Source: Choricystis sp. odSpoLacu1 (Eukaryota > Chlorophyta > Trebouxiophyceae). Taken from it: a stretch of DNA of 64,000 nucleotides. Made by a program: the position numbers and the translations under genes. The stretch is from contig OY253659.1 in the NCBI GenBank assembly GCA_958009055.1, positions 62,001 to 126,000 of the forward strand, read 5' to 3'. The notes below the pieces were generated by a model that was not told where the DNA came from, ran no database searches, and saw nothing but the letters and a program-made list of their open reading frames with translations. Positions 33,090 through 43,787 of this stretch are shown here, one piece after another; positions within the stretch are counted from its first letter, which is position 1, and every line of letters begins with the position of its first letter.

Positions 33090-34511
33090 ATGCGGCGCGC
33101 GCTGCTGGGCGCAACCCTCGCCCTGGTGACGGCCGCCGTGGCGGCGCAGGGTGAGTGTGAGGGTGCAGGGTCGTCTGTGGGAGTGGGCGTTGGCGGTGGT
33201 GCGGGGGAGGAGTGTCGTCGCGGGGACAGGCAAACACACAGCCATGCGCGCACGCGTTCACCCCAAAAACCTCCCCACCAGCCCTCGACTCCTCCCTGGC
33301 TGGCCTGCTGACCCCGGCCGGCCTGCCGGGCGGTTCGTCCAAGCCGGCTCCTCCGATTGATGGCGGGGCGATGCTGGTGCAACAGCCTGCTGCGGCGGAG
33401 AAGACAAAGGAGAAGACAACGACGTCCACCCCCCAAAAGCCGGCCTCCACCGCCCACCCCGACATAGGCACCGTGCTGGCGGCCATGCCGCGGGACTCGG
33501 ACGCGGCCACGCTGACCGCGCCCGCGCCCGCTGCCAAAGCCAAGGCGAAAAGCGGTGGGGCCAAGGCGCCCGCGCCTGCGCGTGCCGCGCCGCGCCGCGC
33601 GGCCGCCACAATCTCCGCCCCCGCCCCTTCACCTACTCTCACCTCGCCCTCTGGCCAGCCGCTGTGCCCCTCCACCCCGGCCGCCACCTATCAGTGTGTC
33701 CCATACGGTTTTTCCCCCGAGTCTGCGCCCTCGCTGAAAGCGTGCGTCGATTTGTGTGCAGGGCCCCCTATCCCCGGCCTGTCTGACGCGCCCACGTGCG
33801 TCAACTGTGGCGACCCCGCGGCCGCGTGCAAGAAGGCGCACGGCGAGTATGGCAACACGTTTACATACACGCTGGTGTCTCGTGAGAAGGAGCCTTGTTA
33901 TGTGCCGCCGCCGCCGCCCAAGGAGGGGGATGCGAACTGTATACCGAATGAAGGCGAAAACAATCGTGGGTGTGGCAACGTTGGCTCCAACAACGTGGGG
34001 TCGAACAACAGGGGCAATGGAAACACGGGCTCGGGAAACGTGGGATCATTCAACCAGGTGAGCTTGGGGGAAAAAAAAGTACTGAAACTCTCACCCCCTC
34101 CCACCCACTCAGCACACGCGCTCACACCCAACCCACTCACCCACAGGGAGACAAAAACGTTGGGTCGTACAACAGGTAAGCATTGTATTGGATTTAAAGT
34201 AGTTCTAGAGAGTGGAGGGGGCTGAGGGTGGGAGGGAGGGAGGGTTCAAAAACGATTCAACACGCACGCCCCCACCCACTCTCAACCACCCACTCACCCA
34301 CCCACAGGGGCTCCTGCAATCGCGGCGACGGAAACCAGGTGCGGGAGCGTCAAGGATGGAGCGTGGTGACGGGGCGGCTTCGTGCGGAGGTCGGTTGGCG
34401 CTGCGCGGAAAAGGAAAACGACCCTCCTTCCAAACATCCCTCTTCCCTCAGGGCAACAACCTCGCTGGCAACTATCTGACGGGCAACGGCAACAATCCGT
34501 GCCCTCTGTGA
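33090..34511 (+). CDS. Secreted protein with N-x-G pentapeptide-type repeats
   Basis: Five exons (33090-33150, 33282-34057, 34147-34175, 34308-34338, 34452-34511) give 318 residues. A clear signal peptide, MRRALLGATLALVTAAVAA, starts exon 1. A Lys/Ala/Pro linker is followed by a Cys-rich module (about ten Cys between CPSTPAA and EPCYVP). The C-terminus is made of N-x-G-x-x units (NRGCGNVGSNNVGSNNRG, then GNTGSGNVGSFNQ) carried on across three more tiny exons and ending NNPCPL. Such repeats resemble the Asn/Gly pentapeptide class seen in mycobacterial PPE-MPTR proteins, which form beta-helices. Function is unknown; an extracellular or cell-wall role is an inference from the signal peptide. All intron phases agree. 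Confidence 0.7.
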
Positions 34512-34584
34512 CGGGTGCAAGGAGAGAGAGAGTGCTCTGATTTTTTGTTTTGCTTTAACCTTTTTTTTCGATCGACGTCGTCAC

Positions 34585-34606
34585 AAAAAAAAAAAAAAAA
34601 AAAAAA
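34585..34606 (+). repeat. A22 homopolymer directly before an SDR start codon
   Basis: Twenty-two A residues end two bases before ATG 34609. They probably fall in the SDR 5' UTR or core promoter. Length may be unreliable. Confidence 0.95.
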
Positions 34607-34608
34607 CA

Positions 34609-35493
34609 ATGCGACCCCCGCTCACCCCCCGTTCCGCCATCATGGCCACAACCCGCCCACCCCCCTCCACCTGGCCACCCCCCGCCTCCGCCGCCATCGT
34701 GACGGGGGGTGCGTTCGGCATTGGGCTCGAAATCACGCGCGCGCTCGCGACCGCGGGCGTCGCCGTGCTGGCCGTGGGGCGCGACGCCCAGCGTGGCGCC
34801 CAGGCTGCATCCGCCATCTCACAAGCGACGGGGACGCCAGTCGAGTTTGTGGCGGCCGATTTGGGGGACCCTGCCTCGTTGACCGCTGTCGTGGACGCGG
34901 CGCGCAGGCCACCCTACACAAACCACCTCCACCTCCTCATCAACAACGCGTCCACAGCCTACAAGGGGGATGTGTGGGGGGCTGCAGAAGCAGAGACAAC
35001 GCTGCGCGTCAACTTCAAGGGCACGCGCGCCCTGACTGAGGCGCTGCTGCCGCTGCTCGCTCCTCCCGCCCGCATCATCACGGTGGCCTCGCGCTCTGGT
35101 ACATCCGCGCGGCGCGCCATGGCACCTGCCCTGGCGGCACGGTTCGACAACGCCACCACTGCTGCTGACGTGGACGCGCTGGCGACTGAGTTCGTGTCGT
35201 CCGTGGCCGACAACACTTACGCTGCCACCGGCTGGCCGCGCTCCATGTATGGCGTGTCCAAGCTGGCCCAAATCACGTGGACGAGGGTGCTGGATGCGGA
35301 GATGAAGGCACAGGGGAGGGAGGTGGTGGCCACAGCATGTTGCCCAGGGTCGGTGGCGACACAGATGTCGTCCTACCGGGGTTCGAAGACGCCCGCTCAA
35401 GGCGCCGACACGCCGGTGTGGCTGGCGCTTGAGGCGGAGGGCGTGGCGATTGGGGGCAAGCTGTGGGCGGAGCGAGCCGAAGTGAGTGGGTGA
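34609..35493 (+). CDS. Short-chain dehydrogenase/reductase, carbonyl-reductase-like
   Basis: Single exon, 294 residues (a second ATG at 34642 is possible). NAD(P)-binding motif TGGAFGIG, AVGRD (second strand), AADLGDP, LLINNAS, and the catalytic region: Ser in VASRSGTSA and YGVSK with Tyr and Lys. An insertion of about 40 residues between the Ser and Tyr blocks (from ARRAMAPALAARFD to WPRSM) is typical of carbonyl-reductase-like SDRs. CCPGSVATQMSS follows. Substrate unknown; probably a cytosolic NADPH-dependent carbonyl reductase. Confidence 0.85.
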   Translation: MRPPLTPRSAIMATTRPPPSTWPPPASAAIVTGGAFGIGLEITRALATAGVAVLAVGRDAQRGAQAASAISQATGTPVEFVAADLGDPASLTAVVDAARRPPYTNHLHLLINNASTAYKGDVWGAAEAETTLRVNFKGTRALTEALLPLLAPPARIITVASRSGTSARRAMAPALAARFDNATTAADVDALATEFVSSVADNTYAATGWPRSMYGVSKLAQITWTRVLDAEMKAQGREVVATACCPGSVATQMSSYRGSKTPAQGADTPVWLALEAEGVAIGGKLWAERAEVSG

Positions 35494-36965
35494 AGAGTGT
35501 GTGTAAAAACAGTTGTCTCTTTGCCTTCTCCCTTTCCACACACACACAAACAAAAAATGCAGCCCCATCCCCCCCTTTCAAGAGAGGGACAGGTGCGCGA
35601 CGGTTGAAATCACGCAGGGAGTGCGGTGGCGAGGTTGGCGATGCCCCTCCGCCCACTCTTCCTCACCCACTCCGCCCGGAACGGGCGACAGGGTGTGTGT
35701 GCTCGGCGCGCGCGGTCTTGAGGATCCGGCAGTCGCGCCCTCCCGCGCAAGCGTTGCGGAACGAGAAACAGTGTTTCTCTTCGCGCCAGCCGCTGTTGTG
35801 CACAGGGAGGGGGCGCCCGGAGCGCGCTGCGCCGTGCGCGTCGCAAGGCCGTGCGAGCGGGGGCGGTGTGTAGAAAGCCATCCACTCTCCGCCGCCGTGC
35901 GAGCCGCGAGTTGGTGGTGGTTGTCGCCACCCCTCGGCGGAACAGGGAAGAGGAAGGGAGTGGAGTGAAAGGCCTCGCACACGCTCTCTTGGTTGGTCTG
36001 TCCCTCCCCCTCCAGCCCAGAACAGGAAATCCAGTAGCGTGCTCCTTGTCGCACGCTTTCCTTGTCCAAACCAGAGTCAACCGATTGGGCCTGCTGGCGC
36101 GCGGATTCTGCGACCGGGCCCACGCCGGCTGTTTGTTTTGTGGTTTCGCGGCAGGAGGGGCTGAGACTGCCCTCTCCCACCGCGGGCCGAGGTAACAGGG
36201 AGCCGCGTGCAAACGCCTCGGCCGGGCGGGCGGGTTGGGTCCGCCACGGAGGTGTGGTGTGGGGGGCGGGAGTGGGGAAGGAGGAGGTGTGGGGTGAGAG
36301 GAGGTCTCCGTCTCACGCCACACCTCTTCCCTGTCTCTCCGCTCCCCTGGGTGTGCGACTTAGGGTTGTCAGATAGGGGTGGCGGAGCCAGTCAACCCTG
36401 CTGGACGAAGTGGCACCCGGGAGATCACGCGACGCCGTCAGACTGAAGGTCGGGGGAGTGTTGGGGCGTACCGAAAGTGGCGCAGCGCGCTCGATTTTGT
36501 GTGCGCGCTCGCGTGCTGCGTCTCTCTTGCTATGTGAGGCTGCTCTGAGGGCGGGGGTGCGCGCGCGGCGCACGCACGATCCACCCGCCTTGTCTGGTGC
36601 GGCCGGCGGCTGCAGCCCCAGTGGGGAGGGCGAGGAGAGGGGGATGGGAGACAACGATGCCGGAAAACGCGTCGGGACTGGTTGCTGCAGTGGTTGGCGC
36701 GTGTGGGGGGGCTCGCGTGCGGTGCCCGCGCGGCATGCGGTGCCGGGAGCGCATGACGCACGAGAGGATGGGAGAAGAAGGGGAAGAAGGCGCGGCGCAG
36801 ACGGGGGAGAGGGCGCGCCAATTTTGCGGGCCGTGTCGGGCCCGACACGCACGCTGCCCGCCGTTTCAAAACCCGCCAACCGTCAGCCTTTTACACACAC
36901 ACACGCACACAGAGTCAGCAGCAACGCAGCACACACACAGACACACAAAACACCACACCTTTCCT
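35494..36965. other. Largest gene-free stretch of the window
   Basis: About 1.47 kb between convergent genes with no frame that carries conserved motifs. I looked for tRNA, 5S, U1, U2, U6 and SRP-like signatures and saw none. Composition is mixed, and open frames on both strands are Arg/Pro/Ala-rich shadows. A non-coding transcript cannot be excluded. Confidence 0.5.
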
Positions 36966-38030
36966 TCACACCCCACCCGCCGCCGCCTCAGCGTTCCATG
37001 CAGCGATCTTCGCCCTCCGCTCCGCGCTCGACTCGCGCCGGCGCGGCGCCTCCACCTCCCGCTCCCGCCCCCGCCCCCGCTCCCTGGACCTCGACCGCGA
37101 CCGCCGGTCCCGGGTCGACCGGCGACCATCGTCGCGGCGGTCGTCATCAACGTAGCGACCAAACAGCCTGCGCCGCAGCGACCGCGACACGGGGCGCAGG
37201 TGCATGAAGTTGCAGTAGCCGCCCCGGGTGCACGTGCGCTCCTCGTACTGGCGGCAGGTGGCCTGGAGGGATGGAAAGGAGGAGGTGTGTGTGAGTGGTG
37301 GATCACGCTCTTCTTTTCTTCTTCTTCTCTCCCGCTCCCGCTCCCCACCCTTCCACCCAACTCTCACCTCTCGAAAGTCAGTGACCGGCGAAAACTCGGC
37401 CGCAATCGGCCGCCCCTCGTAAAACCTGCCATTCAGGTCTGCATGCGCAGCTGCAGCCGCGTCTTCGTCCGCCCACTGCGCATAGACCGCCCCCACTAGG
37501 TGATCCGCCACGTTGTCGCACACGTTGAGGGCGTCCAGGCGGCCATACAGCGCCAGCTCTTCAAACACGTCTTCATAAAAGGCTTCAAAGTCGGCTTGAG
37601 AGGCGGAGGAGGCAGCAGACGCGGCCGACGCGGGCAGGCCGGTGGCATCGCGCGCGGTCACCGCGGACGCGTTGCCGGCAGCTGCGTTCTCGTACAAGTT
37701 GCGCAGCAGCAGGGTGGGGGACACGGACGGCTTGTTGTGGGCGCGGGAGCAGCGGTCGCCGTGACGGCAGGCCCCGATTTTGAAGTAGAACGGGCACTGG
37801 AGAGGGAGGGAATGGGGGGTGGGGTGGGGGGCGTTGGTCAGCGCGCGCGTTCTCTCCCTCTCTCTCTCTCTCTCACGCGTGTGCTGCGGGCACTGTACAC
37901 ACACGCAGAGGCACAGCGTGTGTGGCGGCGTCGCGCGCCCTCGTTCTCCTCCCCGCCGTCCCACCGCCACCACACTCACGTTGACGCGGTCCTTCTCCGT
38001 GCCGAACAGGGACGCCAGGTGTTCGGCCAT
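36966..38030 (-). CDS. U2AF1: Splicing factor U2AF small subunit (U2AF35)
   Basis: Exons 38030-37980, 37796-37368 and 37262-36966 give 258 residues. [17 protein letters not shown] joins [20 protein letters not shown] (first CCCH zinc finger), an RRM-like UHM domain ([50 protein letters not shown]), then the second finger [22 protein letters not shown] and an RS/RE tail. It recognises the 3' splice-site AG with U2AF65. The start is 184 bp from the divergent QCR9 gene. Confidence 0.95.
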   Translation of the reverse strand: MAEHLASLFGTEKDRVNVSVVAVGRRGGERGRATPPHTLCLCVCVQCPQHTRERERERERTRALTNAPHPTPHSLPLQCPFYFKIGACRHGDRCSRAHNKPSVSPTLLLRNLYENAAAGNASAVTARDATGLPASAASAASSASQADFEAFYEDVFEELALYGRLDALNVCDNVADHLVGAVYAQWADEDAAAAAHADLNGRFYEGRPIAAEFSPVTDFREVRVGWKGGERERERRRRKEERDPPLTHTSSFPSLQATCRQYEERTCTRGGYCNFMHLRPVSRSLRRRLFGRYVDDDRRDDGRRSTRDRRSRSRSRERGRGREREVEAPRRRESSAERRAKIAAWNAEAAAGGV

Positions 38031-38214
38031 GGTGGTGGCGGAGTGTGTGTGTGGAAGAAGCCTCCGCACGCGAAGCGGCGCCTGCCCACACGCTCTCGAT
38101 TTGACGGCGCAGAGTGAGAGCGCGCGGCCGCAGAAACACTCCGTTTTTTTTCTCTTTTCGGGCGCCGTTTGCGTGTCTCTCTCCCTCCTCCCCGCACGCA
38201 CACACTCCTTTCCG

Positions 38215-38821
38215 ATGGCGGGCGAGCCTGAGTTTGTCAAGGCGGCGCGCCACCCAGTGCTGGACGCCGGGTACAAGGTGTGTGTGGAGGCGGCGGGACG
38301 AACAAAGAGGCGCAGGGGAGGGATGGGGGCCGCCCTGCGCCGCCGCGCGCGGTGGTGTGCTCCTCACGCGGCGCCCTCCCCGTCCGGCGACCGCCCCCTT
38401 TCAAAGCCAGGCGCACCGTGTGCTGCGGGGCAGGTGGAGCGGCACAACAGCGTGCGTGCGCCGGCCGGGGCGCAGCCCAACACAGAGCGTCGCGCGCCCC
38501 TGGAAAAAGAAAACACTGATTCCTCCTCCCTCTCCCTCCTCTCCTCCAGCTCCTCATGCGGCGCAACTCGGTCTACGTCGCGTTCGTGCTGGGCGGCGCC
38601 ATGGTCGGCGAGCGGGTGCGTTGTGTGTGGGGAGACAGTAAAAGAGAGGGGGGACGCGCCTGCGCGCCCAACACGCAAAACTCACCCCCACCTATTCCCT
38701 CAACCCACAGCTCGTCGACTACGGCATCAACAGCCTGTGGAAGAAAAACAACGCGGGCAAGCTGTACGAAGACTGCCTGGCGGCTGGGGTGATCGGCGGC
38801 GCAACGGGCGAGGACGAGTGA
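38215..38821 (+). CDS. QCR9: Cytochrome bc1 complex subunit 9 (QCR9/UQCR10)
   Basis: Three small exons (38215-38277, 38550-38615, 38711-38821) give 79 residues, the usual size. [25 protein letters not shown] is the membrane span characteristic of the subunit, followed by [13 protein letters not shown]. It is a small subunit of mitochondrial complex III near the Rieske protein and cytochrome c1. The exons are too short for simple ORF scanning. Confidence 0.92.
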
Positions 38822-38997
38822 AGAGAGTTTAGCGTTTTTTTTTTTTTTGTTGGTCTTTCAGCGTCTGTGTGTGATCAGAGAGAAACGCGAGAGGGTTGAA
38901 GACGCCTCTCTTCCTTTTCAGCGTGGTGGGACAGGTGTGGAAAAATGAATCAACAGAAAAAAAACAAAGCGCGTGCGTTTCTCTACCCCCCTCTCTC

Positions 38998-40544
38998 TCA
39001 CGCGCCACCATCCGCTGCCACCCCCACCTCCGCCAGCACGGCCTTGGCTTCGGCTTCGTCGGCGGCGTAGAGGACGCGCTCCACGAGTTTGATGGCCTGT
39101 GGGGAGAAGGGAAGCATGTTTTTTGTGAGTGGCTCCCTCGCTCGACCGCGCCTCTCTCCCTCCCCACCCACACCCCCACACTCACCGGCACCCCCGCCAC
39201 CGCGTCCGCCTGGCACAGCAGCTCAATGTCGCGCAGCTTGTCGAAGTAAAAGTCGCGCTCCCGCTCGGCAGCGGCCGCGCGGAGGCGCGCGGCCGCCAGG
39301 GCGGTGTCGCTGTCGGTCGCAGGCTTGCCGCTTTGGGCGCCGCCTGGGGGCGCGTTCTCTTTGGAGGAGGCAGACGCCGCGCTGGCCACGGAGGGGCGGC
39401 CGGGCGGGCGAGTGGGGGCCGCGCGTGCAGGCGGGCGCGTCATCGTCGCCGCGCTCTCGCCGCCGCTGCCGCGCGGCGCACGCACGTCCCCCGTTTTGGA
39501 GGCGGCGCGGCGGGAGGGACCGTCGTAGGGTGGGGGGACGCCGCCCGTGACGGTGTCAAAGTAGGACTGTGTGGGGTGCGAGGAATGAAAAAAAGCGGAG
39601 GTGGCGGGTGAGGGGAGCAGTGAGGTGGAAACACGCGACGAAACACGGCGCGCGGTGCGCGCGGCCGTGGTGGTTCTCTCCACGGGCGCGCGTGCGCGAA
39701 AAAAAAAAAAAGGCAAAACACACACACACGCTCACTCTCGCCTTGAACCACTGCATGAACTCGATGTTGTCCAGGGGGCGCGCCTTGATGAGTTTGGCCA
39801 CGTCGACCGGCTGGTGTTGGATGTGTGTGTTGGTGTGCGCAGGCGTCAGGGGGGGGGGGGGGGGGGGGGGGAGGCAGGGCCGACCCTCCCCTCCCTCCTC
39901 CCTCTCCTCACCTCTCACCTTGTCCACGCCCACCCGGTCAAAGGCGGCTTGCAGCGCTTTGTAGTTGTTGATGGAGTCGTACTCGGAGCGCGAGTTGAAG
40001 TCGACCTGTGCTTGGCACGGGGGAACGGGGGGAGGGACGGTGAGAGAGAGAGGACGGAGGGGGCAGGCCGTCACGCCCCGCGCCGCAAAACTGCCGCCCA
40101 CCCAAAACACGCACACACACCACTCCCCTCACACTCACCTTGGCCATGCACACCGACCCCGGGTGCAGCGCGTCCATCAGTTGGCACGCGACAGCGCCGG
40201 ACGCGGTCTGTGGTGTGTGACACACCATAGTGGGGACGGGGGTGCGTTTTTTTGTGAGCTTTTTTTGTGGGCGTGGCGCCCCCGCCCCCGCCACACACCA
40301 GGCTGCGCAGGACAGGACTCGGCGTTCTCGTGGACCACGACACACGCCGCCGCACGCGCGGGGCGGCGCGCGCCCCCCCACCCCAGTGCGCTCCATGCGC
40401 GCGCCGCCCTCCACCCCTCCTCGCCCTCCTTCCCTCCCTCTCTCTCTCTCGCACCTGCTCAATCTTGGTCAGGGCCAGGCCCAGGGTGCCGTTTATCCAG
40501 GCCAGCAGCTCGTTGCGGGAGACGAAATACTTTTTTGAGTCCAT
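38998..40544 (-). CDS. EB1: Microtubule plus-end-binding protein EB1
   Basis: Six exons (40544-40455, 40207-40139, 40005-39919, 39810-39736, 39566-39186, 39096-38998) give 266 residues. The N-terminal calponin-homology domain shows YFVSRNELLAWINGTL, GAVACQLMDALHPGSVCM, NYKALQAAFDRVGVDK and NIEFMQWFKA. A Ser/Pro/Ala linker follows, then the EB-homology coiled coil ERERDFYFDKLRDIELLCQ. The C-terminus ends ADGGA and lacks the EEY/F tail used by CAP-Gly partners in animals. The third intron (39918-39811) contains a G23 run on the plus strand at 39849-39871. Confidence 0.94.
39849..39871 (+). repeat. G23 homopolymer in an EB1 intron
   Basis: C23 on the coding strand, just upstream of the acceptor at 39811. 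Length probably uncertain. Confidence 0.9.
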
Positions 40545-40749
40545 TGGACGGAATGAGAAAGAAAAGACGTGTGCGCCGTGTGCGTGTGTTCAGGACGGCG
40601 CGCGTGTGTGTGCGTGTGCCGGTGCAGGGTGCAGGGGCAAAAGGCGCGGGCTGGCGCAACGCGCGGTTGGAAGAAAAAGGCTCTGCGTTGAGAGGTGTGA
40701 GACGAGAATGATGCGTTTTTTTCTTCTTCTCACTCTCTCTTCCCTCATC

Positions 40750-43429
40750 ATGACTCGCCACCACCTGCCCACCCTGGCCCTCGTCGCCCTGGCCGCCGCC
40801 GCCATCGCCCTGGCGGCGGCCAGTGCGGCGCCGGCCCACCCTCCCTCGCCCGCCGAGCCGCCAGGGAAGTGAAGTGGGACGCACACGCGTCGCCGTCGTC
40901 GTCGTCCCCGCTGCTCACCGACCAAACCACCGCCCTCGCAGACGCTCTCGCCGTCCGCCTGACCCCGCCCTCCCCCTCCATCGCCTCCCGCGTGTCGGCC
41001 GCCCTGGGGAACACGCTGGCCCTGCTGCTGGCGGCGGGTGTGGCGGCGGCCGCCACGGCGGCCAGCAAACAGCGGCACACCGGCGCCAACGACGCGGCAG
41101 CGCGGGGGAGGCTGCTGGACGCCCTCCGCGCTGGCGATGATGTGGCCCTGCGACGGGCGTTGGGGTCGGTGGCCCTGCCCACGTGAGTGGGAGGGAGGGA
41201 GGGGGAGGGTTTGGTGGAGAGAGAGGGGGCGGTGCGAGCGTGCGGGCGCCTGACGTGCAGCCGCCCACACACCAACCCTCACCAACCCTCGCCAGCTGGG
41301 CCCGCTTCCCCGACTTTGAGCGCGCCGACTTTCTGAACACCGCCCTCGCCACCGCCTGGCCCTTCGCCTCCGCCGCCGCGGCGGCCGCCGTCGCGGACGT
41401 CGTCAACCCGCTGCTGGCCGCACAGAAACCGACGTGGTTGACGGGCGTGGCCATCGACAGGTTCGACCTGGGGCCGAGGCCGCCCACCGTGGAAGGAATC
41501 AAGACGTACGCCCACTCCAAGGACGCCATCATTGTGGAGGGTGAGTGGGGTAGGGGGCGGTGTGCGCGACGCCGCCCGCCCGTCCGCGTGCCGCGCGCCT
41601 TCCCTCCCCCTCCCTCGTCCCCTTCCCCCTCCCCCTCCCCCTCCCCCTCCCCCTCCCCCTCCCCCTCCCCCAGCCGACATCGACTGGCGGGCCGCCACCC
41701 TGGACGTCGAGCTCGTCGTCAACCCGCTGCCCTCCCGCCTGCCGCTGCCGCTGGTGGGGTGCGCCCCCCTGCTCGCGGGCGCGGCGCGCGCGCTGGCCCG
41801 CGCCGTCAAGGTGCGGGCGGGCGTCGAACGAGTGGCGGCCGCGGCGCGCGTGCGGGTGGAGGTGTCCCTGCTGCGGTCGCTGCCGGTGGCGGGGGCGGTG
41901 TCGGTGTCCCTCGTCGCCCCGCCCGACGTTCGCTTTGCGCTGACCGTCTACGGCGGCGACGTGGGGCTCATCCCGGGCCTGGAAGCCTGGCTCGCCTCCC
42001 TGCTGCGCGACGCGGCGCGGCCGTACGTGCTGCCGGGGAGGTACACGCTGCCGTTGACGGCGGGGCCTCTGCCGGGCGTCTCCCTGCCCACCGGCATGGC
42101 CTTTGTCACCGTGGTGGAGGCGGTCGACCTGCCCTGGATGGACCCCTTCTCCCCGAGCGACGCGTACGTGCGCCTGTCGATCGGGGGCGGGCGCGCCCAC
42201 CGCACGCGCGTGATACCAAACTCGTCGCGGCCCGTGTGGGAACAGTCAGTGGCCTTGCTTGTCCACGCGCCCGCCACGCTGCTGGAGACCGTGTGCTACG
42301 ACGCCGACCGCATCGACCGGGACGACGAGATTGGGAGGGCGGTGGTGGACGTGGCCGCCGTGACGGCGCCGGAGGTTGAGCGCGCGGCAGCGGCCGCTGC
42401 CGCCGACGCGGGCTCAGCTGGCGTCGCCTCCGACCCGCCAGAGGGGGAGCAAGCGCAGGCGCGTGTGGATGAACACACGCACACGCACCCGCCGCGCGGC
42501 CGCGCGCGCGCGCGCCGCCGCTGCGCGCCCAGCCGTCCCCCCCCTCCCCCCGCACCGCCGACCTCTGGCTCCCCCTCAACCGCACCGCCGCCGCCGCGTC
42601 CTCCCTGTCCGAAGAGTGGCGCCGCCCCGCCCACGGGGTGGGCCACATCGTCAAAGCGGCGCGCCTGGGGGCAGCGTCCGCGCGGTCCGGGTGCGGCCTG
42701 CGCCCGCTGTGGCGCTGCCTGACAGGCTCCCACGCTGACGACGTGCCCCTGTCCGCCGACGGCAACCCCGGCCCCCGCCTCCACCTGCGCATCGCGTACC
42801 ACCCGTTTTCGGGGGCGGAGCGGGCGGCGGCTGCCAAAGCGGTGGCGGGGAGGGTGCACCCGGCTGCGCGCGCCGACCCGCACGACTCGGCGGCCGTCGA
42901 CCTTCTGAAGGGAGGCCTCCTCATCGCCCGCCCCCGCGCTGCCGCGGGTCTGCCCTACTCCAAGCTGGGGGCTGCCTTCGGGGTGAGGCCCCACTGGATT
43001 GTGCGCGCGTCAGTCGCGGGCGTCGCAGCGGAAACAGGCGCCGTCTCCAAAGGCCCTCCGTCCGCTCCCCTGTTCAACGAGCCCCTGGAACTGTTGGTGG
43101 GGGCGCGCGCCCTGGCGGCGGCTGCGAGCGATGGGGATGTGTTGCTGCAGGTGATCGACGCACGTGGCAGCGACTCCGAGGGCGGCCACCGCCGCCGCGG
43201 CGCGCTGGCAGGCACAGCCGCCATCCGCCTGGACGAGTTACTCGCCACCGGCCACGTGGCGGGCGAGTTAACGCTGGTGCATCCCGGGACCGGGGGCGGC
43301 GTGACGGCGGGCGGAGGGCCACCCCTGCCGACGGTCGGGGCGGCGGGCGTGCGCGAGCCGCTGCTCTCTGTCGAGGTGGCGTGGGTGGGGTTGGTGGGGG
43401 GAGGGTGGGCGGCTGCGGGGACGTTGTGA
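40750..43429 (+). CDS. SMP-domain and C2-domain membrane-contact protein (extended-synaptotagmin/plant SYT type)
   Basis: Exons 41296-41540, 41674-42464 and 42533-43429 are solid, preceded by an exon ending at 41182. The 5' end is uncertain: MTRHHLPTLALVALAAA (from 40750) is in another frame and can be joined by an intron 40823-40941. N-terminal hydrophobic segments are followed by an SMP lipid-transfer domain (WARFPDFERADFLNT, WPFASA, KPTWLTGVAIDRFDLG, IDWRAATLDVELV). A C2 domain comes next (FVTVVEAVDLPWMDPFSPSDAYVRL, RTRVIPNSSRPVWEQ), then a C-terminal region with weaker C2-like sequence. Such proteins tether ER to plasma membrane and move lipids. The frame change near 42500 is a 68-bp intron (42465-42532), not an indel. 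Confidence 0.82.
41624..41671 (+). repeat. (TCCCCC)8 tract in an intron
   Basis: Eight copies of a 6-bp unit immediately before the acceptor at 41673, acting as an oversized polypyrimidine tract. The complementary G-rich strand could form quadruplexes. Confidence 0.95.
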
Positions 43430-43787
43430 GAGTGCGTGAGAGAGAGTGCGTGACTTGTGCTTTTGTTGCTTGCCTTGTCTGTTGCTGCGTGCCCGAACGA
43501 AAGCAGGGGGGGAGAAGAGAGCGAGCAAAAAAAACGAGACCGAAACCGACGCGACGGCTGCCGAAAGAAACCACAATTTGAACTGTTTTCTTTTTGCGGC
43601 CTCTCTCCGCTTCCCCGCGCGCCGCCCAGCCGCCTGCGTTCACACAGGCAATCCCTTGTGCCTCCCACCACGCGTGTGCTGCCTTGGGCAGCGCAACATC
43701 GGGGGGTCGAGAGAGGGCCACCGCCCCCCCCCCCGCTGTCCCCTCTGTTTCGCCGCGCGGCCGCATCCCCCCCCCCGTAAAAAAACC
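43430..43787. other. Intergenic region before the carrier gene
   Basis: About 358 bp between two tandem genes. C12-class run near 43720-43735, A-rich words at 43515-43570. No gene recognised. Confidence 0.45.

Noticed and set aside
31864..33687. Minus-strand frame of 607 codons across three genes
   Set aside because: It runs through exons and introns of the L-galactose dehydrogenase, Utp16-like and secreted-protein genes; no motifs, low complexity only.
34585..35493. SDR gene as a processed retrocopy because it is intronless and near an A22 run
   Set aside because: The A run is 5' of the gene, not 3', and several native genes here are single-exon. Kept only as an observation.
36356..36370. 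Single TTAGGG-like word suggesting an internal telomere repeat
   Set aside because: Only one copy, no tandem array.
42465..42532. Frame change in the SMP-C2 gene near C-rich DNA taken as another homopolymer error
   Set aside because: A 68-bp intron GTGGAT...CGCCCAG gives a phase-0 join (QAR to PSPPSPRTADLW), so no indel is needed.
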